In this document: positions 25,728-34,677 of the stretch, one piece after another
Layout of the letters: each line of letters opens with the position of its first letter
How positions within the stretch are numbered: the stretch's first letter is position 1
From: an uncultured Christensenella sp.
Lineage (GTDB): Bacteria > Bacillota > Clostridia > Christensenellales > Borkfalkiaceae
Length of the DNA: 64,000 nt
NCBI GenBank assembly: GCA_910578065.1
Contig: CAJTPB010000007.1
Location: forward strand, 1 to 64,000
Reading direction: 5' to 3'
The notes under the pieces: model-generated
The model's database searches: none
What the model was told of the DNA's origin: nothing
What the model saw: only the letters and a program-made list of their open reading frames with translations
Position numbers and translations under genes: made by a program

Positions 25728-26336
25728 TTAACTGCAATTACAGCAGAGATTGAACAGGCAGTTGACGCACAAATAGGTGTAACAGCAGTTAAGGCAGGTC
25801 ATGCACCAATTTCCGCCCATCTGTTCGGAATCGGAATTGAGGTTGGGATTGGTGTTGGGCGCGCCGCCGTTCTGCGTTTGATATTCGGCGCGGGAAGAAA
25901 GTTTGTTGTACGCTTCGCGGTATTTCGCGTTCGCGGGATCGATCTGCATCGCAATTTCGAGCTGTTTTTTGCTTTCGTTCATCCAACTCTTTTTATAGAA
26001 TACGACCGATTGCAGATAATGCCATTCGGCGCCCCGCTCGTTAAATCCGTCGAGCAATGCCTGCGCGCCCGAAATATCCCCCTGCTTGATCTTTTCCGAT
26101 ACTTCGTCATATGCGGAAGCTCCGCTCGTAGTGCGGTTTTTTTCTTTGCGCTCGGCGATGATTTCGGCATACGCCGCGTCTAACCTGCCCAGCATTTTGG
26201 CGGCGTTCGTTCCCGCTTCGCCGTACTGCCATTTTTCTTCGTTATACTTCGCCTTTAACGCTTTATAACTTTCTTCGATCGCCTCGTCCGAAGCGTCTTC
26301 GCTTACCTGCAACAGTTCGTAATTTTCTTTACTCAT
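25728..26336 (-). CDS. DnaJ-like protein with degenerate J domain and cysteine-rich tail
   Basis: 202 residues. Residues 1-65 look like a J domain (YELLQVSEDASDEAIEESYKALKAKYNEE) but the HPD loop needed to stimulate DnaK is absent. A helical, TPR-like middle (about 75-145) includes AQALLDGFNERGAEWHYLQS. After a Gln/Asn/Gly-rich linker the last 27 residues hold ten cysteines (WCMTCLNCCYTYLCVNCLFN, then CCNC), suggesting metal binding or a membrane-proximal Cys cluster. It sits between a DUF5685 gene and a membrane-protein gene. Confidence 0.82.
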   Translation of the reverse strand: MSKENYELLQVSEDASDEAIEESYKALKAKYNEEKWQYGEAGTNAAKMLGRLDAAYAEIIAERKEKNRTTSGASAYDEVSEKIKQGDISGAQALLDGFNERGAEWHYLQSVVFYKKSWMNESKKQLEIAMQIDPANAKYREAYNKLSSRAEYQTQNGGAPNTNPNLNSDSEQMGGNWCMTCLNCCYTYLCVNCLFNLCCNCS

Positions 26337-26350
26337 GATTCCGTCCTTAT

Positions 26351-27220
26351 TTATTTGATTCTTTTTTTCATTTTATTCCGCTTTTCGCCTTTGAATACCC
26401 GCATCGTTTCCATGGGGATTCCGCGCAGAATAATATTATCCGTTAAATCCCGATTAAACGAAAAGGGAATTTTCGCAAGATTTTCGCGCATATCGTAAAA
26501 AGCGGTATCGAACAGAAAAGAAATATCCTTTCCGTGTTCTTGCAGCAGTTTTTCTTTGCTTTCGCTGCCGTACGTTAAAAGAAAGGGATTGTACGCTTTT
26601 TTCTTTTTGTCCTTTTCGTAATCGTCTAACGCGTCGATCAGATAGATCCATTTGCCGAGCGCGTAAAACAAACCGTTTGTGTATTCCGTCGCCTTTTCCT
26701 TTAAAAAATAGACGGAAAGTTCTTTCATCATATCGGCGGTAGGGTCTGCCGCGATTTCGGGCGAAGATACCTTTTGCTTTTCGGTATGCGCCTGTGTTTT
26801 CATATGTTCGCCCACGATGCGCACCAATTCGGGATACTTCTTTTTTGCGCGTTTAAACCCTTTTTTAAACCAAAGCCGTTTCCCCCGCCCCTTGTCGCCG
26901 TCGGCAATGTCGTCCGTCAGCTTAAAATACGTGAGCACGACGTTGAGCGCGCCCAGCTCTTTGGTTAAATCGTCCGCAACCGCCATGGGCTGTTTTACAA
27001 AACAGTGTTCGAAACAATGCTGTTTTTTCACGCGGATATCCGCACCCGCGATATTATGCAGCAGGGCGGATAAAAACGCCACGTCGTACGAAAGCCCGAT
27101 GCGCGCTTTGTGCCCGCACGAACAGGCGATCCCCTTGCATAACCCGCAGTACATCGCCTTGTACAACATAAAATCTTTGATATATAAATTGGGAAGATCG
27201 TACCTTACGTAACCGAACAC
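26351..27220 (-). CDS. DUF5685 family protein
   Basis: 289 residues. I start it at GTG 27220 (VFGYVRYDLPNLYIKDF), one base after the trpS stop with GGGGG upstream; the longer open frame lies inside trpS. MYCGLCKGIACSCGHKARI carries three of several N-terminal cysteines and is followed by LSYDVAFLSALLHNI, the DUF5685 pattern. Later DALDDYEKDKKKKAYNP resembles an acidic metal-binding helix of all-alpha isoprenoid-synthase-like folds, though that is only a resemblance. Ends with a basic tail. Function unknown; co-transcribed with trpS. Confidence 0.83.
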   Translation of the reverse strand: MFGYVRYDLPNLYIKDFMLYKAMYCGLCKGIACSCGHKARIGLSYDVAFLSALLHNIAGADIRVKKQHCFEHCFVKQPMAVADDLTKELGALNVVLTYFKLTDDIADGDKGRGKRLWFKKGFKRAKKKYPELVRIVGEHMKTQAHTEKQKVSSPEIAADPTADMMKELSVYFLKEKATEYTNGLFYALGKWIYLIDALDDYEKDKKKKAYNPFLLTYGSESKEKLLQEHGKDISFLFDTAFYDMRENLAKIPFSFNRDLTDNIILRGIPMETMRVFKGEKRNKMKKRIK

Positions 27221-27221
27221 C

Positions 27222-28217
27222 TTATTCCCCCAAGTAGAAACCGATTTTACGGTGTACTTTCGAAAGGGTTTTGCGCGCGGCTTTATACGCGCGTTCCGCC
27301 CCCGCCTGCAATGCGGAAGCAAGATACCCCTTATCCGCAAGCAAGCGCTTTTGTTCCGCCTGTACGGGCGCAAGCGTTTCCGCCACCCGTTCGCCGACGG
27401 CAAGTTTAAATTCGCCGTAGCCCCTGCCCTCGAACTGCTTTTCCGCTTCTTCAACGGTGATCCCCGCAAACGAAGCGTATATGGTAAGCAAATTGGTAAC
27501 GCCCGGTTTTTCTGCCGAAGCGACGATCCGCGAATCGCTGTCCGTGACCGCGCGCTTGAATTTACGGATGATCGTATCTTTATCGTCCGAAAGGAAAACG
27601 CTTGCGTTAAGGTTTTCGTCCGACTTGCTCATCTTCTTTAAAGGATCTTGCAGCGACATGATCTTCGCGCCCTGTTTTTGGATAAGCGCTTGGGGCACGC
27701 GGAACGTTTCGCCGTAACGGTTGTTAAAGCGCACCGCGATGTCCCGCGTGATCTCTACATGCTGCGTTTGATCGATCCCCACGGGAACCAGATCCGATTG
27801 ATACAGTAAAATATCCGCCGCCATCAGCACGGGATAATCCATTAACCCCATATTGATGTTATCGGCGTGTTTTGCGCTTTTATCTTTAAACTGCGTCATG
27901 CGTTCCATTTCGCCGACGTACGTCAGCGTATTCAACACCCAGCACAGTTCGGCGTGCTGCGGAATGCGCGATTGCACGTAAAGGGCGCACTTGTTGGGAT
28001 CGACCCCGCACGCAAGATAAAGCGCTGCGAGTTCCAGCGTTCTTCTGCGCAGATCGGCGGGATCTTGCCGCACGGTGATCGCGTGCATATCCGCCATGGC
28101 AAAAAAGCAATCGTATTCTTCTTGATAGCGCGTCCAATTACGGATCGTGCCCACATAGTTTCCGATTGTAAGATTCCCGCTCGGCTGAACGGCGGAATAC
28201 ATAATTTTCTTTTCCAT
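27222..28217 (-). CDS. trpS: Tryptophanyl-tRNA synthetase
   Basis: Class I synthetase charging tRNA-Trp. HIGH-like motif PSGNLTIGNYVG near the N-terminus; KMSKS motif intact in LKKMSKSDENLNAS; VGIDQTQHVEITRDIA as expected. 331 residues. The ATG at 28217 is preceded by AGGAC; an earlier in-frame ATG would place the promoter -10 inside the gene. The leader is only about 22 nt, so there is no T-box, unlike many Firmicutes trpS genes. Confidence 0.96.
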   Translation of the reverse strand: MEKKIMYSAVQPSGNLTIGNYVGTIRNWTRYQEEYDCFFAMADMHAITVRQDPADLRRRTLELAALYLACGVDPNKCALYVQSRIPQHAELCWVLNTLTYVGEMERMTQFKDKSAKHADNINMGLMDYPVLMAADILLYQSDLVPVGIDQTQHVEITRDIAVRFNNRYGETFRVPQALIQKQGAKIMSLQDPLKKMSKSDENLNASVFLSDDKDTIIRKFKRAVTDSDSRIVASAEKPGVTNLLTIYASFAGITVEEAEKQFEGRGYGEFKLAVGERVAETLAPVQAEQKRLLADKGYLASALQAGAERAYKAARKTLSKVHRKIGFYLGE

Positions 28218-28245
28218 AATGCGTCCTATAAAAATACTTATTTTA

Positions 28246-28274
28246 ATTATACCATATTTTTCCGCGAATTGCAA
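28246..28274 (-). promoter_or_regulatory. trpS promoter
   Basis: TTGCAA (28269-28274), 17-base spacer, TATAAT (28246-28251), minus strand, about 30 bases before trpS. Confidence 0.87.
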
Positions 28275-28335
28275 TGCGTAGCGGGAAAGTTCTGTTCCCG
28301 TTCACGCAAAATTAGGCGAATTTTCACACATTTTA

Positions 28336-28366
28336 CAAAAAGAAAACCCGCCGAAAATTCGGCGGG
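28336..28366 (-). terminator. Terminator of thrC
   Basis: Perfect stem CCCGCCGAA/TTCGGCGGG with a two-base loop, followed on the minus strand by a T-rich run. Confidence 0.9.
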
Positions 28367-28378
28367 CGAAACAAACGA

Positions 28379-29869
28379 TTAAATAAATTTTAAAACTTCC
28401 GCATACAATTTATCGGGCGATACCGTCGTTTTAAAACGCATGGGCTTATAGCGAAGCGCTTTTAAACTTTCGGGCACCTTCATGGCGGTCAACAAATTGA
28501 TGCGCTTGATCCCTTTAAAACTATCCTTTACGTCGTTCCCCGTTAAAGCGTACAGCACGTCTTGCGGGAATTTATACGGGCTTGCCGTAGATACGACGAC
28601 CATGGGAACGCCGTCCTCTTTATGATCGTCCTCTTTCAGCTTTTCGAACTTTTGCGCGACGTTCATCGCAACGCCCGTGTGCGTATCCATCGGATAGCCG
28701 TACTCGGTAAAAAATTCGTACATGCAGTCTACCGTGTCGTCTTCGCCGGTGTACCCCGCAAAGAAACTTGCGCGGATCAGCTTCATTTCTTCCGCGTTCA
28801 TTTCGTACCGCCCTTTTTCGGAAAGCGCCTTCATGCGCTCGGCGGTAACCTTTGCGTTCCTGCCCGAAATTTCGAACAGCAGCCGTTCGAGATTGGAAGA
28901 AACCAAAATATCCATCGAAGGCGACATAGTTTTAAAGAAGGGGCGTTTGCTGTCGTACACGCCTTTTTCGAAAAAGTCGGTTAAAACGTTGTTCTTGTTG
29001 GAAGCGCAGACGAGCGTCCCCACGGGAAGCCCCATTTGCTTTGCATAATACGCAGCAAGGATATTGCCGAAGTTGCCCGTAGGTACCGTAAAGTTTACCT
29101 TGTCGCCCATTTGGATCTGTTCGGAAGAAACCAGATCGAGATAAGCGGAAAAATAATACGCGATCTGCGGAGCAAGCCTGCCGAAGTTGATAGAGTTCGC
29201 CGAAGAGAGCAAAACGCCCTTTTCCTTTAACTCTTTCGCGTACTCTTCGGAAGCGAAAATGCGCTTTACGGCGGTTTGACAGTCGTCGAAATTGCCTTTT
29301 ACCGCAATTACGTTTACGTTTTCCCCCTCTTGCGTGCACATTTGCAGCTTTTGCATTTTCGAAACGCCTTCGTCGGGATAAAAAGTGATAATTTTAATGC
29401 CGCTTGCGTCTTTAAATCCTTCGAGGGCGGCTTTGCCCGTATCGCCGCTTGTCGCCACCAAAATCAAAATCTCTTCTTTTATCCCGCACAGATCGCACCC
29501 CTTGCGCAAAAGGTAAGGGAGCACGGTAAGCGCCATATCTTTAAACGCGCACGTAGGACCGTGGAAAAGTTCCAGCACGTACATGCCGTTTTCCACTTTT
29601 ACAAGGGGGGCGGGATCGTCCCCTTCGAACTGAGCATACGCCTTTTTCAGCGCCGCGGTAAGTTCGTCCCCGTCGTATTCGTCGAGATATTTATGCAGAA
29701 CGAAAGAAGCGCGTTCGGGATAATCCATTGCGAGCATTTCTTCCAGCTCTTCCCGCGAAACCGCGGGGAATTTTTCGGGCACGAACAATCCGCCGTCTTT
29801 TGCAAGACCCTGCACGATCGCGCGCGCGCCGCTTACCTTTTCCGCCCCTCTGGTGCTGACAAAATTCAT
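28379..29869 (-). CDS. thrC: Threonine synthase
   Basis: PLP enzyme converting O-phosphohomoserine to threonine. The 496-residue length and the N-terminal MNFVSTRG and HGPTCAFKDMALTVLP (PLP Lys in FKD) mark the long fungal/enterobacterial-type ThrC. VATSGDTGKAALEGF and FTVPTGNFGNILAAYYA (phosphate-binding) are present. AAGGAG precedes the ATG. I see no T-box or leader peptide and no clear promoter in the 80 bases upstream; a terminator lies there. No other threonine genes adjoin it, but an aspartokinase gene is elsewhere in the window. Confidence 0.95.
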   Translation of the reverse strand: MNFVSTRGAEKVSGARAIVQGLAKDGGLFVPEKFPAVSREELEEMLAMDYPERASFVLHKYLDEYDGDELTAALKKAYAQFEGDDPAPLVKVENGMYVLELFHGPTCAFKDMALTVLPYLLRKGCDLCGIKEEILILVATSGDTGKAALEGFKDASGIKIITFYPDEGVSKMQKLQMCTQEGENVNVIAVKGNFDDCQTAVKRIFASEEYAKELKEKGVLLSSANSINFGRLAPQIAYYFSAYLDLVSSEQIQMGDKVNFTVPTGNFGNILAAYYAKQMGLPVGTLVCASNKNNVLTDFFEKGVYDSKRPFFKTMSPSMDILVSSNLERLLFEISGRNAKVTAERMKALSEKGRYEMNAEEMKLIRASFFAGYTGEDDTVDCMYEFFTEYGYPMDTHTGVAMNVAQKFEKLKEDDHKEDGVPMVVVSTASPYKFPQDVLYALTGNDVKDSFKGIKRINLLTAMKVPESLKALRYKPMRFKTTVSPDKLYAEVLKFI

Positions 29870-29892
29870 TCGCTGTACTCCTTATGCGTTTT

Positions 29893-29926
29893 AAAAACCG
29901 GACTCTCGGAATAAATTCCGAGAGTC
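29893..29926 (-). terminator. Terminator of the P-loop gene
   Basis: Stem GACTCTCGGAAT/ATTCCGAGAGTC, then CGG and five T on the minus strand, between the P-loop gene and thrC. Confidence 0.82.
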
Positions 29927-29949
29927 TGTAAAATACCTTTTTTCTTGCT

Positions 29950-30357
29950 TTACAGATATTTAGCCACAAAGTCGGGAAGATCTTCTTTCGCGCAGCTGCA
30001 AGTAACTACTACCTGCAAATTGCGCAGTTCGGAAACCTTATCCAGCATATAGAAGAACGCCGCCATTTCGCCGAGCGGTTTGCCCGCAATGCGCGCCGCG
30101 CCGTCTACGAACACGTACTCGTTATCGTAATTGCCCGCGATTGCGCCCTTGATGAATCCGCACAGCGCGTCTTCGCCCGCAACGTTGTAATCGGTTACGT
30201 CGATAAAGCGAACGTCGCGCTTTAAATCGTACATATATCTCTTGGTATCGGTAATAAAAATCAAGTGCCCTTTCGCTTCCGCCGCCGACGTATTCGCCGC
30301 GTCGATAATCTGCTTGGTTTTTCCGCTTCCCTTAGGGCCGCAAATGATTTTGATCAT
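29950..30357 (-). CDS. Small P-loop ATP-binding protein, unknown
   Basis: 135 residues with an N-terminal Walker A motif, IICGPKGSGKTKQIIDAAN (4-22), and a candidate Walker B strand at NEYVFVDGAARI, where Asp follows four hydrophobic residues. A cysteine-containing late strand, VVVTCSCAKED, resembles a sensor. The fold recalls a thymidine-kinase-like or minimal RecA-type P-loop protein, but no family is certain. It is a single-gene transcript with its own promoter and terminator; the start has AAGGAGG upstream. Confidence 0.83.
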   Translation of the reverse strand: MIKIICGPKGSGKTKQIIDAANTSAAEAKGHLIFITDTKRYMYDLKRDVRFIDVTDYNVAGEDALCGFIKGAIAGNYDNEYVFVDGAARIAGKPLGEMAAFFYMLDKVSELRNLQVVVTCSCAKEDLPDFVAKYL

Positions 30358-30405
30358 AGTATTAAATCCTCCTTGGGTGCCTTTCGGCTCTCTTTTATTA
30401 CATAT

Positions 30406-30434
30406 ATTCTATCAAGTTTTTACGGATATTTCAA
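30406..30434 (-). promoter_or_regulatory. Promoter of the P-loop gene
   Basis: TTGAAA (30429-30434), 17-base spacer, TAGAAT (30406-30411), minus strand, about 50 bases before the start codon. Confidence 0.75.
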
Positions 30435-30463
30435 TAGTTTTGCGAAAATTTTCTTTTAAAAAA

Positions 30464-31663
30464 TTACGCCAAACTGCGCATAAACGCATCGATGCGGTCT
30501 AAGCCTTCCAACATATCCTTCATGGAAAGGGAATAAGACAGGCGCACGCAGTCGTCCGCGCCGAACGATACCCCCGGCACAACGGCTACTTTCGCCGCGT
30601 CTAACAGACAATCGGAAAAAGAAACGGAATCGCTAATCACGTGATTGCCGAACTTTTTGCCGTACGCGCCGCTTACCACAAGCATTACGTAAAATGCGCC
30701 GTCGGGCACCACGCAGGAAACCCCTTCCATTTCGGCAATGCGCTTTAACATGGCTTCTCTGCGCTTTGCGAAAATCGCGACCATTTCTTCTACCGAAGCC
30801 TCGGGCGAGCTGAGCGCCGTGATCGTCGCGTACTGCGCGATGGAATTGGCGTTGGAACTTGCGTGGCTCTGGAAAGAGTCGATCGCCTTTGCGATATCTT
30901 TGGGCGCGGCAAGATAGCCGATGCGCCAACCCGTCATCGCGTACGTTTTGGAAACGCCGTTTACCGTAACCGTAAGCTCCTTCATCTTTTCCGAACACGC
31001 CGCCATGGAAAAGGGAGTTGCGTTGCCGTACACCAACTTTTCGTATATCTCGTCGGAAAGGACGAAGATTTCCGCCTCTTCGCACACCTTTGCGAGCGCG
31101 CGCACCTCTTCTTCCGAATACACCGCGCCCGTGGGATTGCACGGGGAATTAAAAATAAACAGCTTGGTCTTGGGCGTGATCGCCGCCTTTAACTGTTCGG
31201 GCGTGATCTTGTAGCCGTTCGATTTGCTTGCCTTTACCACGACGGGCACGCCGCCGCACGTTTTAACCACTTCGGGATAAGTAAGCCAGTAGGGCGCGGG
31301 AATGATTACTTCGTCCCCTTCGTTCAACAGGGCGTAGCAGACGTTGAAAATGGAATGCTTCGCACCGTTGGATACGATGATCTGCGAAGAGTCGTATTCC
31401 AAACCGTTATCACGCTTGAACTTTTCGCAAATGGCGCGGCGTAGTTCCAGCAAGCCCGAAGACGGGGTGTACTTGGTGTGCCCCAGTTCGAGCGCCTGTT
31501 CCGCCGCCTCTACGATGTGCGCGGGCGTGTTGAAGTTGGGTTCGCCCACGCCGAAGGAAATTACGTTTTCCCCCGCCTCTTTCATCGCTTTCGCTTTTGC
31601 GCTGATCGCAAGGGTCAAAGAGGGAGAAATGGCGCGAATGCGCCGTGCAAGTCTTTCCGTCAT
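30464..31663 (-). CDS. Class I/II pyridoxal-phosphate aminotransferase (aspartate aminotransferase type)
   Basis: Fold type I aminotransferase of the aspC/patA-like subgroup (I-gamma). Segments: FGVGEPNFNTPAHIV, TKYTPSSGLLELR, SNGAKHSIFNV, FNSPCNPTGAVYSEEEV, SDEIYEKLVY and the PLP lysine in NGVSKTYAMTGWRIGY. About 399 residues. Two ATGs lie six bases apart (31669, 31663); GAGG is spaced better for the second. The gene follows prfA closely. Aspartate is the likely amino donor; related enzymes also act on tyrosine or prephenate. Confidence 0.92.
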   Translation of the reverse strand: MTERLARRIRAISPSLTLAISAKAKAMKEAGENVISFGVGEPNFNTPAHIVEAAEQALELGHTKYTPSSGLLELRRAICEKFKRDNGLEYDSSQIIVSNGAKHSIFNVCYALLNEGDEVIIPAPYWLTYPEVVKTCGGVPVVVKASKSNGYKITPEQLKAAITPKTKLFIFNSPCNPTGAVYSEEEVRALAKVCEEAEIFVLSDEIYEKLVYGNATPFSMAACSEKMKELTVTVNGVSKTYAMTGWRIGYLAAPKDIAKAIDSFQSHASSNANSIAQYATITALSSPEASVEEMVAIFAKRREAMLKRIAEMEGVSCVVPDGAFYVMLVVSGAYGKKFGNHVISDSVSFSDCLLDAAKVAVVPGVSFGADDCVRLSYSLSMKDMLEGLDRIDAFMRSLA

Positions 31664-31697
31664 ATCCATACCTCGTTTCGTAAAAAATGTTGCCCGT

Positions 31698-32768
31698 TCA
31701 GTTTCCGCTTGCGGCGAGCAGAGCCTCTCTGTCTGCAAGCGCGAGCGCTTCGATCATCTCGTCGATTTCCCCCATCATGAACGCGTCGATCGAATATAAA
31801 CTAAGCCCGATCCTGTGGTCGGTGACGCGGCTTTGCGGAAAGTTATACGTACGGATCCGCTCGCTCCGATCCCCCGTGCCGACAAGGCTTTTGCGGTTTT
31901 GCGCCTCTTGCGAGGACTGCCGCGAATTATAATAATCGTATAGGCGGGCGCGCAGCACGCGGAACGCCTTTTCTTTGTTTTTTAACTGGGAACGCTCGTC
32001 TTGGCAGCTTACCACGATCCCCGTGGGGAAGTGGGTAATGCGGATCGCCGTTTCCGTTTTGTTTACCTTTTGCCCGCCCGCGCCCGACGAACGGAACAAA
32101 TCGACGCGGATATCCTTTTCGGCAATTTCCACTTCCACCTCTTCCGCTTCGGGAAGCACCGCAACGGTAACGGTGGAAGTGTGCACTCTGCCTTGCGATT
32201 CCGTTTCGGGAACGCGCTGCACGCGGTGCACGCCGCTTTCGTACTTTAACTTTTTATACGCGCCCTTGCCGCTTACGTTTACGATCACTTCTTTCATACC
32301 GCCCAGTTCCGTTTCGTTCAGATCGACGATCTCCCAGCGAAAGCGGTGCTTTTCGCAATACGCCTGATACATGCGGTACAACTCGTAGGCGAACAGCGCG
32401 GCTTCTTCCCCGCCTGCGCCCCCGCGAATCTCTAACGTGCAGTTGCGCTCGTCGTTGCGGTCTTTGGGCAGAAGCAAAATTTTCAGTTCGTTCGTCTGCT
32501 CGGCAAGCCGTTCTTTGCAGGCGTACCCTTCGTCGGAAAGCAGCTTTTTCAATTCCGCGTCCGATTCCGTTTCCGCTTCCGCAAACGCGGCGTTCATTTC
32601 TTCTTCCGTCTTTAAATAGGCAAGATACGCTTCCGCCGCCTCTTCGAGTTCCGCCCGCTCTTTGGAATATTTCGTCCATTCTTCGGGGGATGCAATCACC
32701 TCGGGAGAAGCAAGCAAATCGTTTAACGCTTGATATCTCTTTAAAATTTCTTTTAACCGTTCGAACAT
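31698..32768 (-). CDS. prfA: Peptide chain release factor 1
   Basis: Class I release factor reading UAA and UAG. The GGQ loop is in RSSGAGGQKVNKTETAIR, and the codon-recognition tripeptide region lies in the conserved SGVHRVQRVPETESQGRVHT context. The 356-residue length is standard. It lies five bases after the YqhQ-PrmC fusion gene, whose PrmC part would methylate the GGQ glutamine of this protein. Confidence 0.96.
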   Translation of the reverse strand: MFERLKEILKRYQALNDLLASPEVIASPEEWTKYSKERAELEEAAEAYLAYLKTEEEMNAAFAEAETESDAELKKLLSDEGYACKERLAEQTNELKILLLPKDRNDERNCTLEIRGGAGGEEAALFAYELYRMYQAYCEKHRFRWEIVDLNETELGGMKEVIVNVSGKGAYKKLKYESGVHRVQRVPETESQGRVHTSTVTVAVLPEAEEVEVEIAEKDIRVDLFRSSGAGGQKVNKTETAIRITHFPTGIVVSCQDERSQLKNKEKAFRVLRARLYDYYNSRQSSQEAQNRKSLVGTGDRSERIRTYNFPQSRVTDHRIGLSLYSIDAFMMGEIDEMIEALALADREALLAASGN

Positions 32769-32772
32769 ACTT

Positions 32773-34599
32773 TTACACGACGATTTTTACAATGCGTTCT
32801 TTTCCTTCCAAATCTTTTACGACCATCGCATAGTCGCATTTAGAGAAAATTTTAAGAACGTCTTGCGCTTGATCTTCGCCCACCTCCATGATCAGCATAC
32901 CGCCGTGCACGAGGTAGCGCGTCAGTTTTTCCGCGATTCTCCGGTAGAAATCCAACCCGTCTTTTCCGCCGTCAAGGGCGATATGCGGCTCGTGATCGCG
33001 CACTTCCCGCTGCAACGCAGGAATGTCTTTCGTTTTGATATAGGGGGGATTCGCCGTGATCAAGTTAAATCTTCCGCGCACGCTGTCGAACAGATCCGAT
33101 TTTACAAACGTGACGTTCGCCTTATTATACCGTGCGTTCTCGCGCGCGACTTCGAGCGCGTCTTCGGAAATATCCGCCGCCGTCACCGAAATGTTTTTAT
33201 CTTTCGCCGCCTCGCACGCCAAAGCGATCGCGATCGCGCCGCTTCCCGTGCACAGATCGAGCACTTTATCCCCCTCTTCCACCGTGCGGATCGCCTGCTG
33301 CACGAGCAGTTCCGTTTCGGGGCGGGGAATCAACACGCGTTCGTCCACCTTGATTTTATAACCGTAAAATTCGGTATCGCCGAAGATGTACCAAAGCGGT
33401 TTGCCCGTAAGCCGTTCTTCGAAGATATCGAGCACCTTTCTGCACTCGTTACGGGTAACGACGCGCTCTTCCGCAAGTTTGCTGCGCGGAACGCCCAGCG
33501 TTAAACTTAAAATCCATTCCGCGTCCGATTCGTCGATCTGCTTTTGCGCAAACTGCTTTTTCATCAATGCGGAAAGTTTCGAAAGTTTGGTTTCGGTTGC
33601 AAACGTCTTTTCTGGCGATTCGGGGTCGGAATCCATATCGAGCACCTTTTCGAACGCGGCGATGGCGCATTCGATCATTTCGTCGTTCGGTTCGCGCGTG
33701 GTCAAAAGTTGCAACAACAGACCGGGCGCCTTTAAGGGAAGCACCAGCGGCGACTGCGTTTTTGAAAGCAGTTTTAACAACTCGTAAGAAATTCCCGCAA
33801 CGACGGGCAACAGCAGCAGCTTTAACAAAAAGCGAATGGCAAAGTCGAGCGGAGCGATGCCCGTGTGCATCCAATTTTGTACGACAAGAAAATTGGCAAG
33901 CGAAAATACCACAATGGAAATAAGCATTACAAAGAACATAAATGTCGTTCCGCACCTATCGTGTACGCGCGAACATTTTTTTACGTTCTCTTTGGTAAGC
34001 GGCATGCCGTATTCGTAGCAGGAAATCGTTTTATGCTCCGCGCCGTGATAGCAATAGGTATCGCGCACGCTCTTCGATATTAACGTAAGCAAAATATAAC
34101 AGACGAAAATAATTAAACGGAATCCGCCTTCGATCAAATTGTACCAAATGGAATTTTCCGGCACGTAGTCGGGCAAAGCGCCCGAAATAAGCGAAGTAAA
34201 CTTTTGGGGCAGATACATGAACAGCACAAGCGCAAGCAAAACGCCGATGACGACTGCCGCCACCGTCAACACGCCCGAAAGGCTAATCTTCCATTTTTCC
34301 GCCATAAACTTTTCGAGTTTGGTGTGCGATTCTTCCTCTTCCGCAAAAGCGACTTCGGAAGAACGCAAAAGCGCGCCCATTCCCACAACGAGCGAGCTTA
34401 CAAAATTAACGACCCCTCTTATAAACGGGATCTTCGTCCATACGCTTCTCTTTTCGGGCGGCTTAATGCGCTTGGCTTCCATTTGAATTTCGCCCGCAGA
34501 ATCGCGCACGGCGGTAGCCATGCCGCGCTTGCCGCGCATCATAACCCCTTGCATTACCGCTTGCCCGCCGATGTACGTACAATTTTTTTTCTTTTTCAT
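32773..34599 (-). CDS. prmC: Fused YqhQ (DUF1385) membrane protein and PrmC release-factor glutamine methyltransferase
   Basis: One uninterrupted 608-residue frame joins two usually separate neighbours. Residues about 1-315 are YqhQ/DUF1385: GGQAVMQGVMMRGKRG, several membrane helices, YCYHGAEHKTISCYEYG and HDRCGTTFMF. A helical linker (about 315-355) leads to PrmC: GDTEFYGYKIKVDERVLIPRPETELL, SAM motif LDLCTGSGAIAIALA and the catalytic NPPY in LITANPPYIKTK, ending near residue 608. PrmC N5-methylates the GGQ glutamine of RF1/RF2. The start at ATG 34599 has GGAG four bases upstream; a TTG nine codons earlier lacks a site. The order rpmE-(yqhQ-prmC)-prfA matches the separate genes elsewhere. 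Confidence 0.93.
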   Translation of the reverse strand: MKKKKNCTYIGGQAVMQGVMMRGKRGMATAVRDSAGEIQMEAKRIKPPEKRSVWTKIPFIRGVVNFVSSLVVGMGALLRSSEVAFAEEEESHTKLEKFMAEKWKISLSGVLTVAAVVIGVLLALVLFMYLPQKFTSLISGALPDYVPENSIWYNLIEGGFRLIIFVCYILLTLISKSVRDTYCYHGAEHKTISCYEYGMPLTKENVKKCSRVHDRCGTTFMFFVMLISIVVFSLANFLVVQNWMHTGIAPLDFAIRFLLKLLLLPVVAGISYELLKLLSKTQSPLVLPLKAPGLLLQLLTTREPNDEMIECAIAAFEKVLDMDSDPESPEKTFATETKLSKLSALMKKQFAQKQIDESDAEWILSLTLGVPRSKLAEERVVTRNECRKVLDIFEERLTGKPLWYIFGDTEFYGYKIKVDERVLIPRPETELLVQQAIRTVEEGDKVLDLCTGSGAIAIALACEAAKDKNISVTAADISEDALEVARENARYNKANVTFVKSDLFDSVRGRFNLITANPPYIKTKDIPALQREVRDHEPHIALDGGKDGLDFYRRIAEKLTRYLVHGGMLIMEVGEDQAQDVLKIFSKCDYAMVVKDLEGKERIVKIVV

Positions 34600-34635
34600 A
34601 CTGCTCCGTCCCGTCTGCTTTTTCAAGGTGCAAAA

Positions 34636-34668
34636 TTAACAAAACAGCCCCAGTAGTCGTCTGAGGCC
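34636..34668 (-). terminator. Candidate terminator of rpmE
   Basis: On the minus strand GGCCTCAG, a seven-base loop and CTGGGGCT (one U-G pair), followed by TGTTTTGTTAATTTT. The stem is imperfect, so read-through into the fusion gene is likely. Confidence 0.45.
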
Positions 34669-34677
34669 GGTGCTTTG

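Noticed and set aside
27221..27469. 83-residue N-terminal extension of the DUF5685 protein
   Set aside because: It lies entirely inside trpS in another frame, is Arg-rich and non-conserved in character; GTG 27220 fits homologues.
28218..28378. T-box riboswitch for trpS
   Set aside because: The promoter predicts a leader of only about 22 nt, and no AGGGUGGnACCGCG-like sequence is present.
29870..29949. Amino-acid attenuator or T-box before thrC
   Set aside because: The hairpin there has a terminator tail for the upstream P-loop gene; no leader peptide rich in Thr/Ile codons and no T-box sequence.
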